This document shows positions 1 through 5,752 of a stretch of DNA of 6,881 nt, piece after piece. Origin of the DNA: Nitrospirota bacterium (lineage in GTDB: Bacteria > Nitrospirota > Thermodesulfovibrionia > Thermodesulfovibrionales > JdFR-86); NCBI GenBank assembly GCA_030667205.1, contig DAOUWH010000084.1, positions 1 through 6,881 on the forward strand, written 5' to 3'. Position numbers and translations under genes: made by a program. Within the stretch, counting starts at the first letter, position 1. Each line of letters begins with the position of its first letter. Under the pieces are notes generated by a model. That model was not told where the DNA came from. It saw only the letters and a list, made by a program, of their open reading frames with translations, and made no database searches.

Positions 1-1124
1 AGGGGTATCTTGTCGCCCTGAAGCCCCTTGGGGTAGCCATTGCCGTCGTATCTTTCGTGGTGGTGAAGAATAAACGGGGCGATGTCCTTGTAGAAATTAA
101 CGGGGCTTAGCATATCGTGGCCTATCGCGGGGTGCTTGCTGAACATAGCCTTGTCTGTATGGTTATTATGGGGCAACCTTATAAAACCTATGTCGTGCAT
201 AAGGCAGGCAAAATAAAGCCTCCTTGCCCTCTCCTCCGACATCTTGATGGCCTTTGCGATTATGCCTGCGTAGCGCGCGACCCGCTGTGAGTGCCCCCGC
301 TTCTCGGGTACGAAACGGTCTATGGAATCTATCATTATGTTGGTAAGGTGTATCTCGTAGTTCCGCTGGTCGTCATAGAACTTCGCCCTTTCGATGGAGA
401 TAGCGGCCTGGTCGGCCAGGTAGCTTACCATCTCTATATCCCTTCCTATGTACTTGCCGCTCATCTTGTTCAGGAGCTCTATTACGCCTACCGTCCTGCC
501 TTTTGTCTTCATGGGGACTGCCAGGACGGATTTCGTCCTGAACCCTGTCGTTTCGTCGATATAAGAATCAAAGCGCTTGTCCTCTGAAACGTCGTGGATG
601 AAGACCGGGGCCTGGTTCTTCAGGACCCAGCCTCCGACGCCCCTGTCCGTGGAGACCGTCCTGCCCATGAGTTCGGAGGCCTTGCTGCCCCTGACAATCC
701 TGAACACCAGATCGTCCCCCTCCAGAAGCAGTATCGAGCCGGCCTCGGAGTCCGTAATCGACAGTGAGTGGTCCATTATCTTCTCGAGCAGCACGTCGCC
801 GTAGATCTCTTCCCTTATCTCCTTGGTGATGTTCAGCACGCTGTCGAGGTTTCGGCTGTAGCTCTCGATGCTCGTGACCACCTGCTTTGAAAACACCCTT
901 GAAAATGATACGCTGATTAGCGTGAGTATAGCGACTATCAGTATGATAACCGCCACCGATAGGTCCGGCAGGAAGTCCATGTACTCGGCTACCGGCTCAT
1001 ACAGCGACCTGATTATGACGGCCAGCAGGGTAAAGACCACGAATGTGGTCAGCGCATTCAGAATGCCGAGCTTGGACTTTATCTCCTTTGCGGCGGTCTT
1101 TCCTGTAAGTAGTACCTCTGGCAT
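1..1124 (-). CDS. Membrane-anchored GAF / HD-GYP domain protein, probable cyclic-dinucleotide phosphodiesterase (C-terminus beyond window)
   Basis: Reading the minus strand from the ATG at 1124 gives 374 codons with no stop before the window edge. Residues 22-40 and 54-76 are two hydrophobic, probably transmembrane, segments. A GAF-type sensor domain follows at about 95-247 (GVGGWVLKN near 162-170, SVLAVPM near 199-205). The HD-GYP domain starts near 275 with HSQRVARYA, then MHDIG (H310, D311), KHP (H331), the HHHE run (354-357) and DGNGYP (360-365). HD-GYP domains hydrolyse cyclic di-GMP, and some act on 3',3'-cGAMP; the metal-binding histidines and GYP motif are present, so activity is plausible. 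Two oddities: the usual lysine after HDIG is F314, and only 17 residues separate HDIG from the HP pair, where I recall about 24-25. It is divergent from argS. The start is the first ATG and lacks a Shine-Dalgarno; GTG at 1142 is an in-frame alternative. Confidence 0.9.
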   Translation of the reverse strand, partial: MPEVLLTGKTAAKEIKSKLGILNALTTFVVFTLLAVIIRSLYEPVAEYMDFLPDLSVAVIILIVAILTLISVSFSRVFSKQVVTSIESYSRNLDSVLNITKEIREEIYGDVLLEKIMDHSLSITDSEAGSILLLEGDDLVFRIVRGSKASELMGRTVSTDRGVGGWVLKNQAPVFIHDVSEDKRFDSYIDETTGFRTKSVLAVPMKTKGRTVGVIELLNKMSGKYIGRDIEMVSYLADQAAISIERAKFYDDQRNYEIHLTNIMIDSIDRFVPEKRGHSQRVARYAGIIAKAIKMSEERARRLYFACLMHDIGFIRLPHNNHTDKAMFSKHPAIGHDMLSPVNFYKDIAPFILHHHERYDGNGYPKGLQGDKIP

Positions 1125-1133
1125 AGTTATACG

Positions 1134-1163
1134 AATGTACACGAGTATATATCGATATGTCAA
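1134..1163 (-). promoter_or_regulatory. Candidate promoter of the HD-GYP gene
   Basis: On the minus strand there is a perfect -35 TTGACA (1163-1158), an 18 nt spacer and TACATT (1139-1134) as -10. Transcription would begin only about 2-4 nt before the ATG at 1124. A better-looking box, TATACT (1149-1144), lies too close to this -35, but could give a leader of about 13 nt if another -35 is used. Confidence 0.5.
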
Positions 1164-1178
1164 TGCTACGCTCAGTTG

Positions 1179-1206
1179 CTGCCGGGAGCCCGGATACTGC
1201 CGGGAG
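1179..1206. repeat. Short direct repeat in the HD-GYP/argS intergenic region
   Basis: The 10-mer CTGCCGGGAG occurs at 1179-1188 and again at 1197-1206, an 18 bp period. The first copy overlaps a small inverted repeat, CCGGG-AG-CCCGG (1182-1193). It is a GC-rich island between the two divergent promoters and could be a regulator site; no known operator is recognised. Confidence 0.35.
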
Positions 1207-1216
1207 ACGGCCTTAT

Positions 1217-1245
1217 TTGACATTCGGAAACACGGCATTTAAACT
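1217..1245 (+). promoter_or_regulatory. Promoter of argS
   Basis: A perfect -35 TTGACA (1217-1222), a 17 nt spacer and -10 TAAACT (1240-1245, 4 of 6 to TATAAT). The predicted transcription start, about 1252, is only a few bases before the ATG at 1255. No Shine-Dalgarno exists in the intervening AAACCCTG-type sequence, so the mRNA is predicted to be leaderless. Confidence 0.6.
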
Positions 1246-1254
1246 TAAACCCTG

Positions 1255-2898
1255 ATGAAACAAACCCTCGAAAAACTTTTAAAAGAAGCTGTGGAGCGCA
1301 TCGGCGTCAAGGAGCCGCCGCATATCGAGATAGAGGTCCCGAAAGAGGAGTCCATGGGAGACCTCTCGACCCCCGTGGCGATGGCCCTTGCGCACACGCT
1401 CAAGAGACCGCCCCGCGACATCGCCGAGGATATCGCCGGGGGCGTCTCGGGCGAGGGCATCTTCGAGCGGGTAGAGGTGGCAGGCCCGGGCTTCATAAAC
1501 TTCACCTTCAAAAAAGACTTTTTACACTCGGAGTTGAAGCGCCTACTGAAAGAGGGAACCACCTTTCTCAGACGCGACCTCGGCCAGGGCAGAAAAATCC
1601 AGATAGAGTTCGTAAGCGCAAACCCTACCGGCCCGCTTCACCTCGGGCACGGAAGGGGCGCGGCAGTGGGCGGCGCGCTTTCAAACCTGCTTGAGGCCGC
1701 AGGGTTCGAGGTCGAAAGGGCGTACTATGTAAACGACGCGGGCCTCCAGGTGCGGCTCCTCGGGGAGTCGGTCTTTGCGCGCTACAGGGAGCTTCGGGGC
1801 CTGCCTCATGAATTCCCGAAAGAGGGCTACAGGGGCGACTACGTCGCCGACATAGCCCGCGCGATAATGGATTCAGCAGGCGATAAATACAAGGACTCCA
1901 CGTTCGACGAGGCGCAGGATTTCTTCGTTGATTTTTCCCTCCGGATGATGCTCGATGAGACAAAAGAGGACCTCGCCTCCTTCGGAATAACCTTCGATAC
2001 CTGGCAGTCCGAGCGCGAGCTTTACGAAAGCGGCGGGGTAAAACAGGCCATTGAGAGCCTCGACGCCAAGGGCCTCATATACGAGTCCGGCGGGGCCATC
2101 TGGTTCAGGGCAATGGAGTTCGGGGAGGACAAGGACCGAGTGATAGTCAAGAGCGACGGACACCACACCTACTTCGCCTCCGACATCGCATACCACGCAA
2201 AGAAGATAGAAGGGGGCTTCGACGAGCTGATAAACATCTGGGGCGCCGACCACCACGGCTACATCCCGAGGCTCGAGGGCGTAATAGAAGCGCTGGGCTA
2301 CGAAAGGGACAAGCTAAAGGTCCTTCTCGTGCAGATGGTCTCGCTCCTGAGGGGAGGGGAGCCGGTGCAGATGTCCAAGAGGGCCGGCGAGTTCGTCACC
2401 CTCAGGGAGGTCATAGAAGAGGTCGGAGCGGACACCACGAAGTTCATATTCCTCACACGGCGACCCGACAGCCACCTTACATTCGACCTCGAGGCGGCCA
2501 AGGCGGCCTCCGCCGAAAACCCCGTCTACTATGTCCAGTACGCCAACGCGCGCATAAACAGCATCTTTGCGCATGCCACGGAACAGGGCGTCTCTACAGA
2601 TGCTCTGGAGGGGGCCGACCTTGGCGAGCTTGAGGAGAAAGAAGAGATAAGGCTTATTAAAAAGCTACTTGCATATCCCATGGCCTTCGAGGCCGCGGTC
2701 AAGGGCCGCGAGCCCCACCGGATAACCTTCTACCTCCAGGAGCTTGCGGGTATGTTTCACCCCTACTACAACACCCACAGGGTCGTGACGGATGAGCCCG
2801 GGCTCACTGCCGCGAGGCTGGCGCTTTGCCGGGCCGTAAGGCTTGTTATCAAGGAGGGGCTTCGCATACTGGGCCTCAGTGCCCCGGACAGGATGTAG
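1255..2898 (+). CDS. argS: Arginyl-tRNA synthetase
   Basis: This cytoplasmic class I aminoacyl-tRNA synthetase charges tRNA-Arg with arginine using ATP. The 547 residues are close to the usual bacterial ArgS length. The N-terminal Add-1 domain covers about 1-105 (HIEIEVPKEESMGDLSTP near 23-40, AGPGFINF near 76-83). The Rossmann catalytic core carries the HIGH-type signature HLGH (129-132, in SANPTGPLHLGHGRGAAVG) and conserved YVNDAG (158-163). WGADHHGYIPRL (329-340) and the KMSKS-type loop QMSKRAGEFVTL (372-383) follow. The helical DALR anticodon-binding domain runs from about 425 to the end (PVYYVQYANARI near 423-434). The start is right because the Add-1 domain begins immediately; there is no Shine-Dalgarno, consistent with the leaderless promoter. 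It appears to be transcribed alone and ends 6 bp from the convergent YihY gene. No key motif is missing. Confidence 0.98.
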   Translation: MKQTLEKLLKEAVERIGVKEPPHIEIEVPKEESMGDLSTPVAMALAHTLKRPPRDIAEDIAGGVSGEGIFERVEVAGPGFINFTFKKDFLHSELKRLLKEGTTFLRRDLGQGRKIQIEFVSANPTGPLHLGHGRGAAVGGALSNLLEAAGFEVERAYYVNDAGLQVRLLGESVFARYRELRGLPHEFPKEGYRGDYVADIARAIMDSAGDKYKDSTFDEAQDFFVDFSLRMMLDETKEDLASFGITFDTWQSERELYESGGVKQAIESLDAKGLIYESGGAIWFRAMEFGEDKDRVIVKSDGHHTYFASDIAYHAKKIEGGFDELINIWGADHHGYIPRLEGVIEALGYERDKLKVLLVQMVSLLRGGEPVQMSKRAGEFVTLREVIEEVGADTTKFIFLTRRPDSHLTFDLEAAKAASAENPVYYVQYANARINSIFAHATEQGVSTDALEGADLGELEEKEEIRLIKKLLAYPMAFEAAVKGREPHRITFYLQELAGMFHPYYNTHRVVTDEPGLTAARLALCRAVRLVIKEGLRILGLSAPDRM

Positions 2899-2908
2899 GG
2901 ACCCCTAC
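2895..2908. repeat. Palindrome spanning both stop codons of convergent genes
   Basis: GTAGGG-AC-CCCTAC is a perfect 6 bp inverted repeat with a 2 bp centre. It contains the TAG of argS (2896-2898) and, on the other strand, the TAG of the YihY-family gene (2907-2905). There is no following T-tract on either strand, so it is not a convincing intrinsic terminator. Confidence 0.4.
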
Positions 2909-4242
2909 GGCTCGCCTTTCTCTACAAGGGCCTTTAAAGTCATGTCGCCGAGGGCCGAGCCCACGGCATCGTCGATGCCGCTCATGATACCGTCGACCTC
3001 GGGCATCGAGAGGAACCTCTCCTCAAGTTCATAGCTCTCCTCATCAGTGGTCCTTACGGCATGGAGCACGTCGCTGAGCTTTATGACGTCGATGTCCCTT
3101 GCCGGCAGGTACCCAGGGGGCTCGGCTCCCGACTCAAGAAGCAGGGACTTCCTCTCAAGCTCACCGAGCACCTCTTGCACGGGCTCTATCGGAAGGCCCA
3201 GGCGTTCAATAAGCGAGTTCAGCGTCCAGGGGGGCCTGCCCCAGTGGAAGTTCGAGCCGATGAGGAACATTATGATGAAGGCGAGCCTCTCCCTGAGCCT
3301 GTTGCTAAGCAAAAGCATCTCCTTCTTCACCTGCAGGAACTGGGGATACTGGTGGTAGAAGGAGACCTTGGCCCCGATAAGGAGTATCAGCCAGTTTATG
3401 TAGAGCCATATCATGAAAAGTATGAGTATCGCAAAGCCCGAATACACGGCGGTGTACTTCGTGGAAGTGACGATGAACGAGGCGAACGCCCAGCCCAGGC
3501 TCTCCCACATAACGCCGGCAAACACGCCGCCCACAAGGGCCGAGCGGAACCTGACCTTTATGCTCGGGACGAAGACGTAGATGGCAGTAAAAGCCGCGCA
3601 CACAAGCACGTAGGGCATCAGCTTGCCCGCAAGATAGAAGGCCGTGCCGAAGGGCTCTATCTCCAGGATGCTCCGTACCACCGCGGTGTTCATCACCGTG
3701 GCTGTAAGGCCTATTGCCGAGAATATCAGCACCGGCCCGATGAGGATGACGCTCATATAGTCGCTGAAACGGCGCGCGAAGCTCCGGGGCCGCTTTATCT
3801 TCCAGATGGAGTTTATCGCCGACTCTATCTTCCTTAAAAGCTCTATGACCGTATAAATGAGAAGCGCAAGCCCTATCGAGCCCAGCACCCCAACCTTCAT
3901 GTTCTCGACAAAACCGATGACCTTGTCGGTAATCTCGGCGCCTTTGGGCCCGAGGGGGGCAAGCACGTTAAGGAGGAGGGGCTCCATCTGGTTGTGCACG
4001 CCAAAGGCCTTGAGCACGGAGAAGCTCACGGCCAGAAGCGGCACGAGCGAAAGGAGCGAGGTGTACACCAGGCTCATGGCCCTGAGGTTGAGCTGGCCTT
4101 CGGAAATGTCGCGTACCGCCACATAAAAGAGTCTCAGGGTCTTTACGGCAAACACCTTTTTCCTCGAGAGCTCCCCGAGGTCCATGCCCCAGAGCTCGCT
4201 GGAGAAAAACTCCCTTATCTTCCCGATAATTTGCACGGTCAA
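2905..4242 (-). CDS. YihY/virulence factor BrkB family inner-membrane protein
   Basis: The predicted 445-residue polytopic protein belongs to the YihY/BrkB family, formerly mislabelled ribonuclease BN; its molecular function is unsettled. About six hydrophobic segments are visible: 57-80, 118-138, 163-185, 208-227, 235-257 and 268-292. Family-typical stretches include AMSLVYTSLLSLVPLLAVSF (55-74), the KRPRSFARRFSDY loop (150-162) and SGFAILILFMIWLYINWLIL (268-287). Residues after about 300 form a charged, soluble tail with a winged-helix look (LNSLIERLGLPIEPVQEVLG, 341-360). This tail is much longer than in the roughly 290-residue E. coli YihY. The start is uncertain: TTG at 4242 is the longest, GTG at 4236 fits the nearby -10 better, and ATG at 4185 (residue 20) would remove a non-hydrophobic leader. 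None has a strong Shine-Dalgarno. It is a single gene, convergent with argS. Confidence 0.9.
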   Translation of the reverse strand: MTVQIIGKIREFFSSELWGMDLGELSRKKVFAVKTLRLFYVAVRDISEGQLNLRAMSLVYTSLLSLVPLLAVSFSVLKAFGVHNQMEPLLLNVLAPLGPKGAEITDKVIGFVENMKVGVLGSIGLALLIYTVIELLRKIESAINSIWKIKRPRSFARRFSDYMSVILIGPVLIFSAIGLTATVMNTAVVRSILEIEPFGTAFYLAGKLMPYVLVCAAFTAIYVFVPSIKVRFRSALVGGVFAGVMWESLGWAFASFIVTSTKYTAVYSGFAILILFMIWLYINWLILLIGAKVSFYHQYPQFLQVKKEMLLLSNRLRERLAFIIMFLIGSNFHWGRPPWTLNSLIERLGLPIEPVQEVLGELERKSLLLESGAEPPGYLPARDIDVIKLSDVLHAVRTTDEESYELEERFLSMPEVDGIMSGIDDAVGSALGDMTLKALVEKGEP

Positions 4243-4246
4243 GACA

Positions 4247-4264
4247 ATTTTACCACAATATCAA
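4247..4264 (-). promoter_or_regulatory. Candidate extended -10 promoter of the YihY-family gene
   Basis: On the minus strand, TGGTAAAAT (4255-4247) is an extended -10 (TGn plus TAAAAT, 5 of 6 to consensus). No good -35 lies 16-18 nt upstream. TTGATATT (4264-4257) sits directly upstream, as in the isomerase-gene promoter at 6462-6480. Initiation would fall near 4240, essentially at the TTG (4242) or GTG (4236) start codon. Confidence 0.5.
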
Positions 4265-4307
4265 GGCACTTACGGAAATAAATCCTATTCAGCAGACCCA
4301 TCCTTAG

Positions 4308-4336
4308 TTGACAATCCCCTACCTTTAGTTTAAAGA
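4308..4336 (+). promoter_or_regulatory. Candidate promoter driving the riboswitch and PAS gene
   Basis: A perfect -35 TTGACA (4308-4313) is followed by a 17 nt spacer and a weak -10 TAAAGA (4331-4336). The predicted start is near 4343, about 20 nt before the aptamer. ATCCCCT (4314-4320) and AGGGGAT (4345-4351) form a 7 bp inverted repeat bracketing the -10. CCTTAGTT (4302-4309) and CCTTTAGTTT (4322-4331) form an imperfect direct repeat about 20 bp apart. Either could be an operator, but none is recognised. Confidence 0.5.
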
Positions 4337-4360
4337 TTAAAGCAAGGGGATATCTGATAA

Positions 4361-4444
4361 CGGCTTTCCCGAAAGGCCAAACCCGCCGCGAGGCGGGGGC
4401 GGAAAGCACTGGGTCTTTTAGAAAGACTGCCGGGCTGCCGAAGG
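4361..4444 (+). ncRNA. GEMM-I (cyclic di-GMP-I family) riboswitch aptamer
   Basis: The RNA follows the GEMM-I consensus block by block. P1 is CUUUC (4364-4368) with GAAGG (4440-4444). The joining segment ends in GGCC before AAACC (4379-4383). P2 is CCCGCC/GGCGGG (4382-4387/4392-4397), capped by a GNRA tetraloop GCGA (4388-4391). Then comes the conserved GGGGCGGAAAGC (4396-4407). P3 starts GGGUCU (4411-4416), with GUCUUU/AAAGAC pairing (4413-4418/4422-4427), and is followed by GCCGGGCUGCCGAAGG (4429-4444). From memory, GCGA, GGGGCGGAAAGC, GGGUCU and GCCGGGCUGCCGAA match the Geobacter metallireducens 3',3'-cGAMP riboswitch (Gm0970). The base three before AAACC, which sets specificity (G for cyclic di-GMP, A for cGAMP), is G4376, so cyclic di-GMP is the predicted ligand. 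It lies in the 5' leader of the PAS gene. Confidence 0.88.
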
Positions 4445-4470
4445 AAAACCTTCGGGGAGTCCGGCATTTT
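4428..4470 (+). terminator. Riboswitch-controlled intrinsic terminator
   Basis: The outer stem is UGCCGGGCU (4428-4436) with AGUCCGGCA (4458-4466), one G-U pair. A small internal loop separates it from the inner stem CCGAAGG/CCUUCGG (4438-4444/4449-4455), closed by an AAAA loop. UUUU (4467-4470) follows. The 5' arm is exactly the 3' part of the aptamer, including the P1 3' strand, so aptamer and terminator are mutually exclusive. Ligand binding should block termination (ON switch). The U-tract is short, so some read-through is likely. Confidence 0.8.
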
Positions 4471-4490
4471 AGTCTGGTTCCGGACGAGGC

Positions 4491-5231
4491 ATGAGGGACG
4501 AGGACAAGACAAAAGAGGAACTTATCGAAGAGCTGAGAGCCCTGCGCTCCGGCACTCAGGGTGCAAACAGTTTCTGCGCCCAGCCTCCGTCAGCAGCGGA
4601 TTGGGAGAACATCTTCAACAGCATGACCGACATGGTCACCATCCATGACGCTGATTTCAACATAATATGCGCCAACAAGGCGGCCGAAAAGACCCTCGGG
4701 CTGCCCGCCCTGAATGTCCAGATGGTAAAGTGCTTTACGTACTATCACGGCACGGGATGCCCCCCCGAAGGATGTCCGAGCTGCCAGTGCCTGAAGACCG
4801 GCGAGCCTGCCGCCTTTGAGATATTCGAGCCCCATCTGAAGATGTTCATAGAGATAAGGGCCATCCCCCGCCTTGACGAGAACAAAAACATGATAGGCCT
4901 CATACACATCGTCAGGGACATAACCGAGCGCAAGCACACGGAAAATGAGATCGAAAAACACCGCCACCACCTTGAGGAATTAGTCGAAGAGCGCACCGCA
5001 GAGCTCAGGGCAGCCAACGCCGAACTCCAGGATGCCTTCTCGAATATCAAAACCCTTAAGGGCCTGCTGCCCATCTGCGCCTGGTGCAAAAAGGTGCGCG
5101 ACGACAAGGGCTACTGGAACCTGCTGGAGACCTACATTGCAGAACACTCCGAGGCGGACTTCACCCACGGCATATGCCCGGAATGCATGGCAAAGATTGA
5201 CAAAGAAGAGAAAGAAGAGCCAAGCACTTAG
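4491..5231 (+). CDS. Riboswitch-controlled PAS protein with coiled coil and C-terminal CxxC/CxxC module
   Basis: The predicted cytoplasmic signalling protein has 246 residues and no transmembrane segment. A charged N-terminal helix (KTKEELIEELRALR, 6-19) precedes a PAS domain at about 36-148, ending in the typical IVRDITERK (140-148). The PAS core is cysteine-rich: C81, C90, C95, C98 and C100, in CPPEGCPSCQC (90-100), which could bind metal or sense redox. A coiled coil at about 148-190 (HHLEELVEERTAELRAANAE) leads to LKGLLPICAWCKKVRDDKGY (189-208) and HGICPECM (226-233). C196/C199 and C229/C232 form a probable zinc-ribbon-like module often seen at the end of PAS and receiver proteins in deltaproteobacteria. 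No kinase, GGDEF, EAL or DNA-binding domain is present, so output must be through a partner. The start is forced by an in-frame TAG at 4470-4472. GAGG (4486-4489) is only 1 nt from the ATG, a poor ribosome site. It converges on the nitroreductase gene, 11 bp apart. Confidence 0.9.
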   Translation: MRDEDKTKEELIEELRALRSGTQGANSFCAQPPSAADWENIFNSMTDMVTIHDADFNIICANKAAEKTLGLPALNVQMVKCFTYYHGTGCPPEGCPSCQCLKTGEPAAFEIFEPHLKMFIEIRAIPRLDENKNMIGLIHIVRDITERKHTENEIEKHRHHLEELVEERTAELRAANAELQDAFSNIKTLKGLLPICAWCKKVRDDKGYWNLLETYIAEHSEADFTHGICPECMAKIDKEEKEEPST

Positions 5232-5242
5232 GGCCCTGTCCT

Positions 5243-5746
5243 CTAAATCTCTTTAAGGAGGACCTCTTCAAGCCCCTTGCGCTGCGAGGTCTGGCCCCGG
5301 CGGGCCGGATGGCCCACGGCGACCACGGCCATAAGTTCAAGCGACTCGGGCATCTCAAGCAAAGAGCGTACCCTGTCGGCACTATTGAGTATCTCCCCGA
5401 GCCAGACCGCCCCGAGCCCCAGGGCATGGGCCGCAAGGAGCATGTTCTGAAGGCACGCCCACATCGCCTGATGGTCCTTTACCTCGTGGTACATCGCCTC
5501 CCTGTCCGCAAACACCGCAATCGCAGCGGGCGCGGACTCGATAACATTGCGGTACTTCGTAAGCCCGGCGAGTTTAAGGCGAACCCCCTCGTCCGTTACG
5601 GCGACAAAGCGCCAGGGCTGGTTGTTCAGGCCCGAGGGGGCCCAGGTGCCGGCCTTTATGATCTCCAGGAGGCGCTCCCTTTCCACAGTCTCCTCCGTAA
5701 ACTGCCTTATGCTTCTCCTTGTATAAATCCCCTCAAGAAGTTCCAT
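5243..5746 (-). CDS. Nitroreductase-family FMN-dependent oxidoreductase
   Basis: This 167-residue protein of the nitroreductase fold is expected to be a cytoplasmic, FMN-binding, dimeric NAD(P)H-dependent oxidoreductase; the substrate cannot be told from sequence. The N-terminal FMN-phosphate motif is TRRSIRQF (9-16). WAPSGLNNQPWRFV (35-48) is the conserved FMN-contacting loop, and ALGLGAVWLGEI (108-119) is the family's C-terminal signature. The short length and the NNQPWRFV motif fit the small nitroreductases common in anaerobes rather than the roughly 217-residue NfsB type. It is the second gene of a minus-strand operon, starting 6 bp after the stop of the isomerase-like gene, whose last codons supply its Shine-Dalgarno. 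The start codon is therefore well supported. Its stop faces the end of the PAS gene with no clear terminator between. Confidence 0.92.
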   Translation of the reverse strand: MELLEGIYTRRSIRQFTEETVERERLLEIIKAGTWAPSGLNNQPWRFVAVTDEGVRLKLAGLTKYRNVIESAPAAIAVFADREAMYHEVKDHQAMWACLQNMLLAAHALGLGAVWLGEILNSADRVRSLLEMPESLELMAVVAVGHPARRGQTSQRKGLEEVLLKEI

Positions 5747-5752
5747 TGCCGG

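Noticed and set aside
291..1242. Several plus-strand open frames at the left end
   Set aside because: They overlap the long minus-strand GAF/HD-GYP frame, whose domains are unambiguous.
1873..2256. Minus-strand open frame inside argS
   Set aside because: Shadow of the argS catalytic core; no recognisable motif.
3061..3837. 258-codon open frame on the plus strand
   Set aside because: It lies entirely antisense to the YihY-family gene, which has clear membrane segments and family motifs; the translation is low-complexity, charged, and unlike any family.
2905..4242. Ribonuclease BN (rbn) annotation
   Set aside because: The name was historically attached to the YihY family in error; RNase BN is a metallo-beta-lactamase-fold enzyme, and nothing here suggests nuclease activity.
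4361..4444. Calling the riboswitch a 3',3'-cGAMP sensor outright
   Set aside because: The framework resembles that subtype, but the specificity position appears to be G4376, as in cyclic di-GMP sensors; left as an open question.
4330..4512. 60-codon minus-strand frame across the riboswitch
   Set aside because: It coincides with a well-supported structured RNA and has no ribosome site or family similarity.
5222..5260. Bidirectional terminator between the PAS and nitroreductase genes
   Set aside because: I found no stable hairpin plus T-tract in the 11 bp gap or its flanks.
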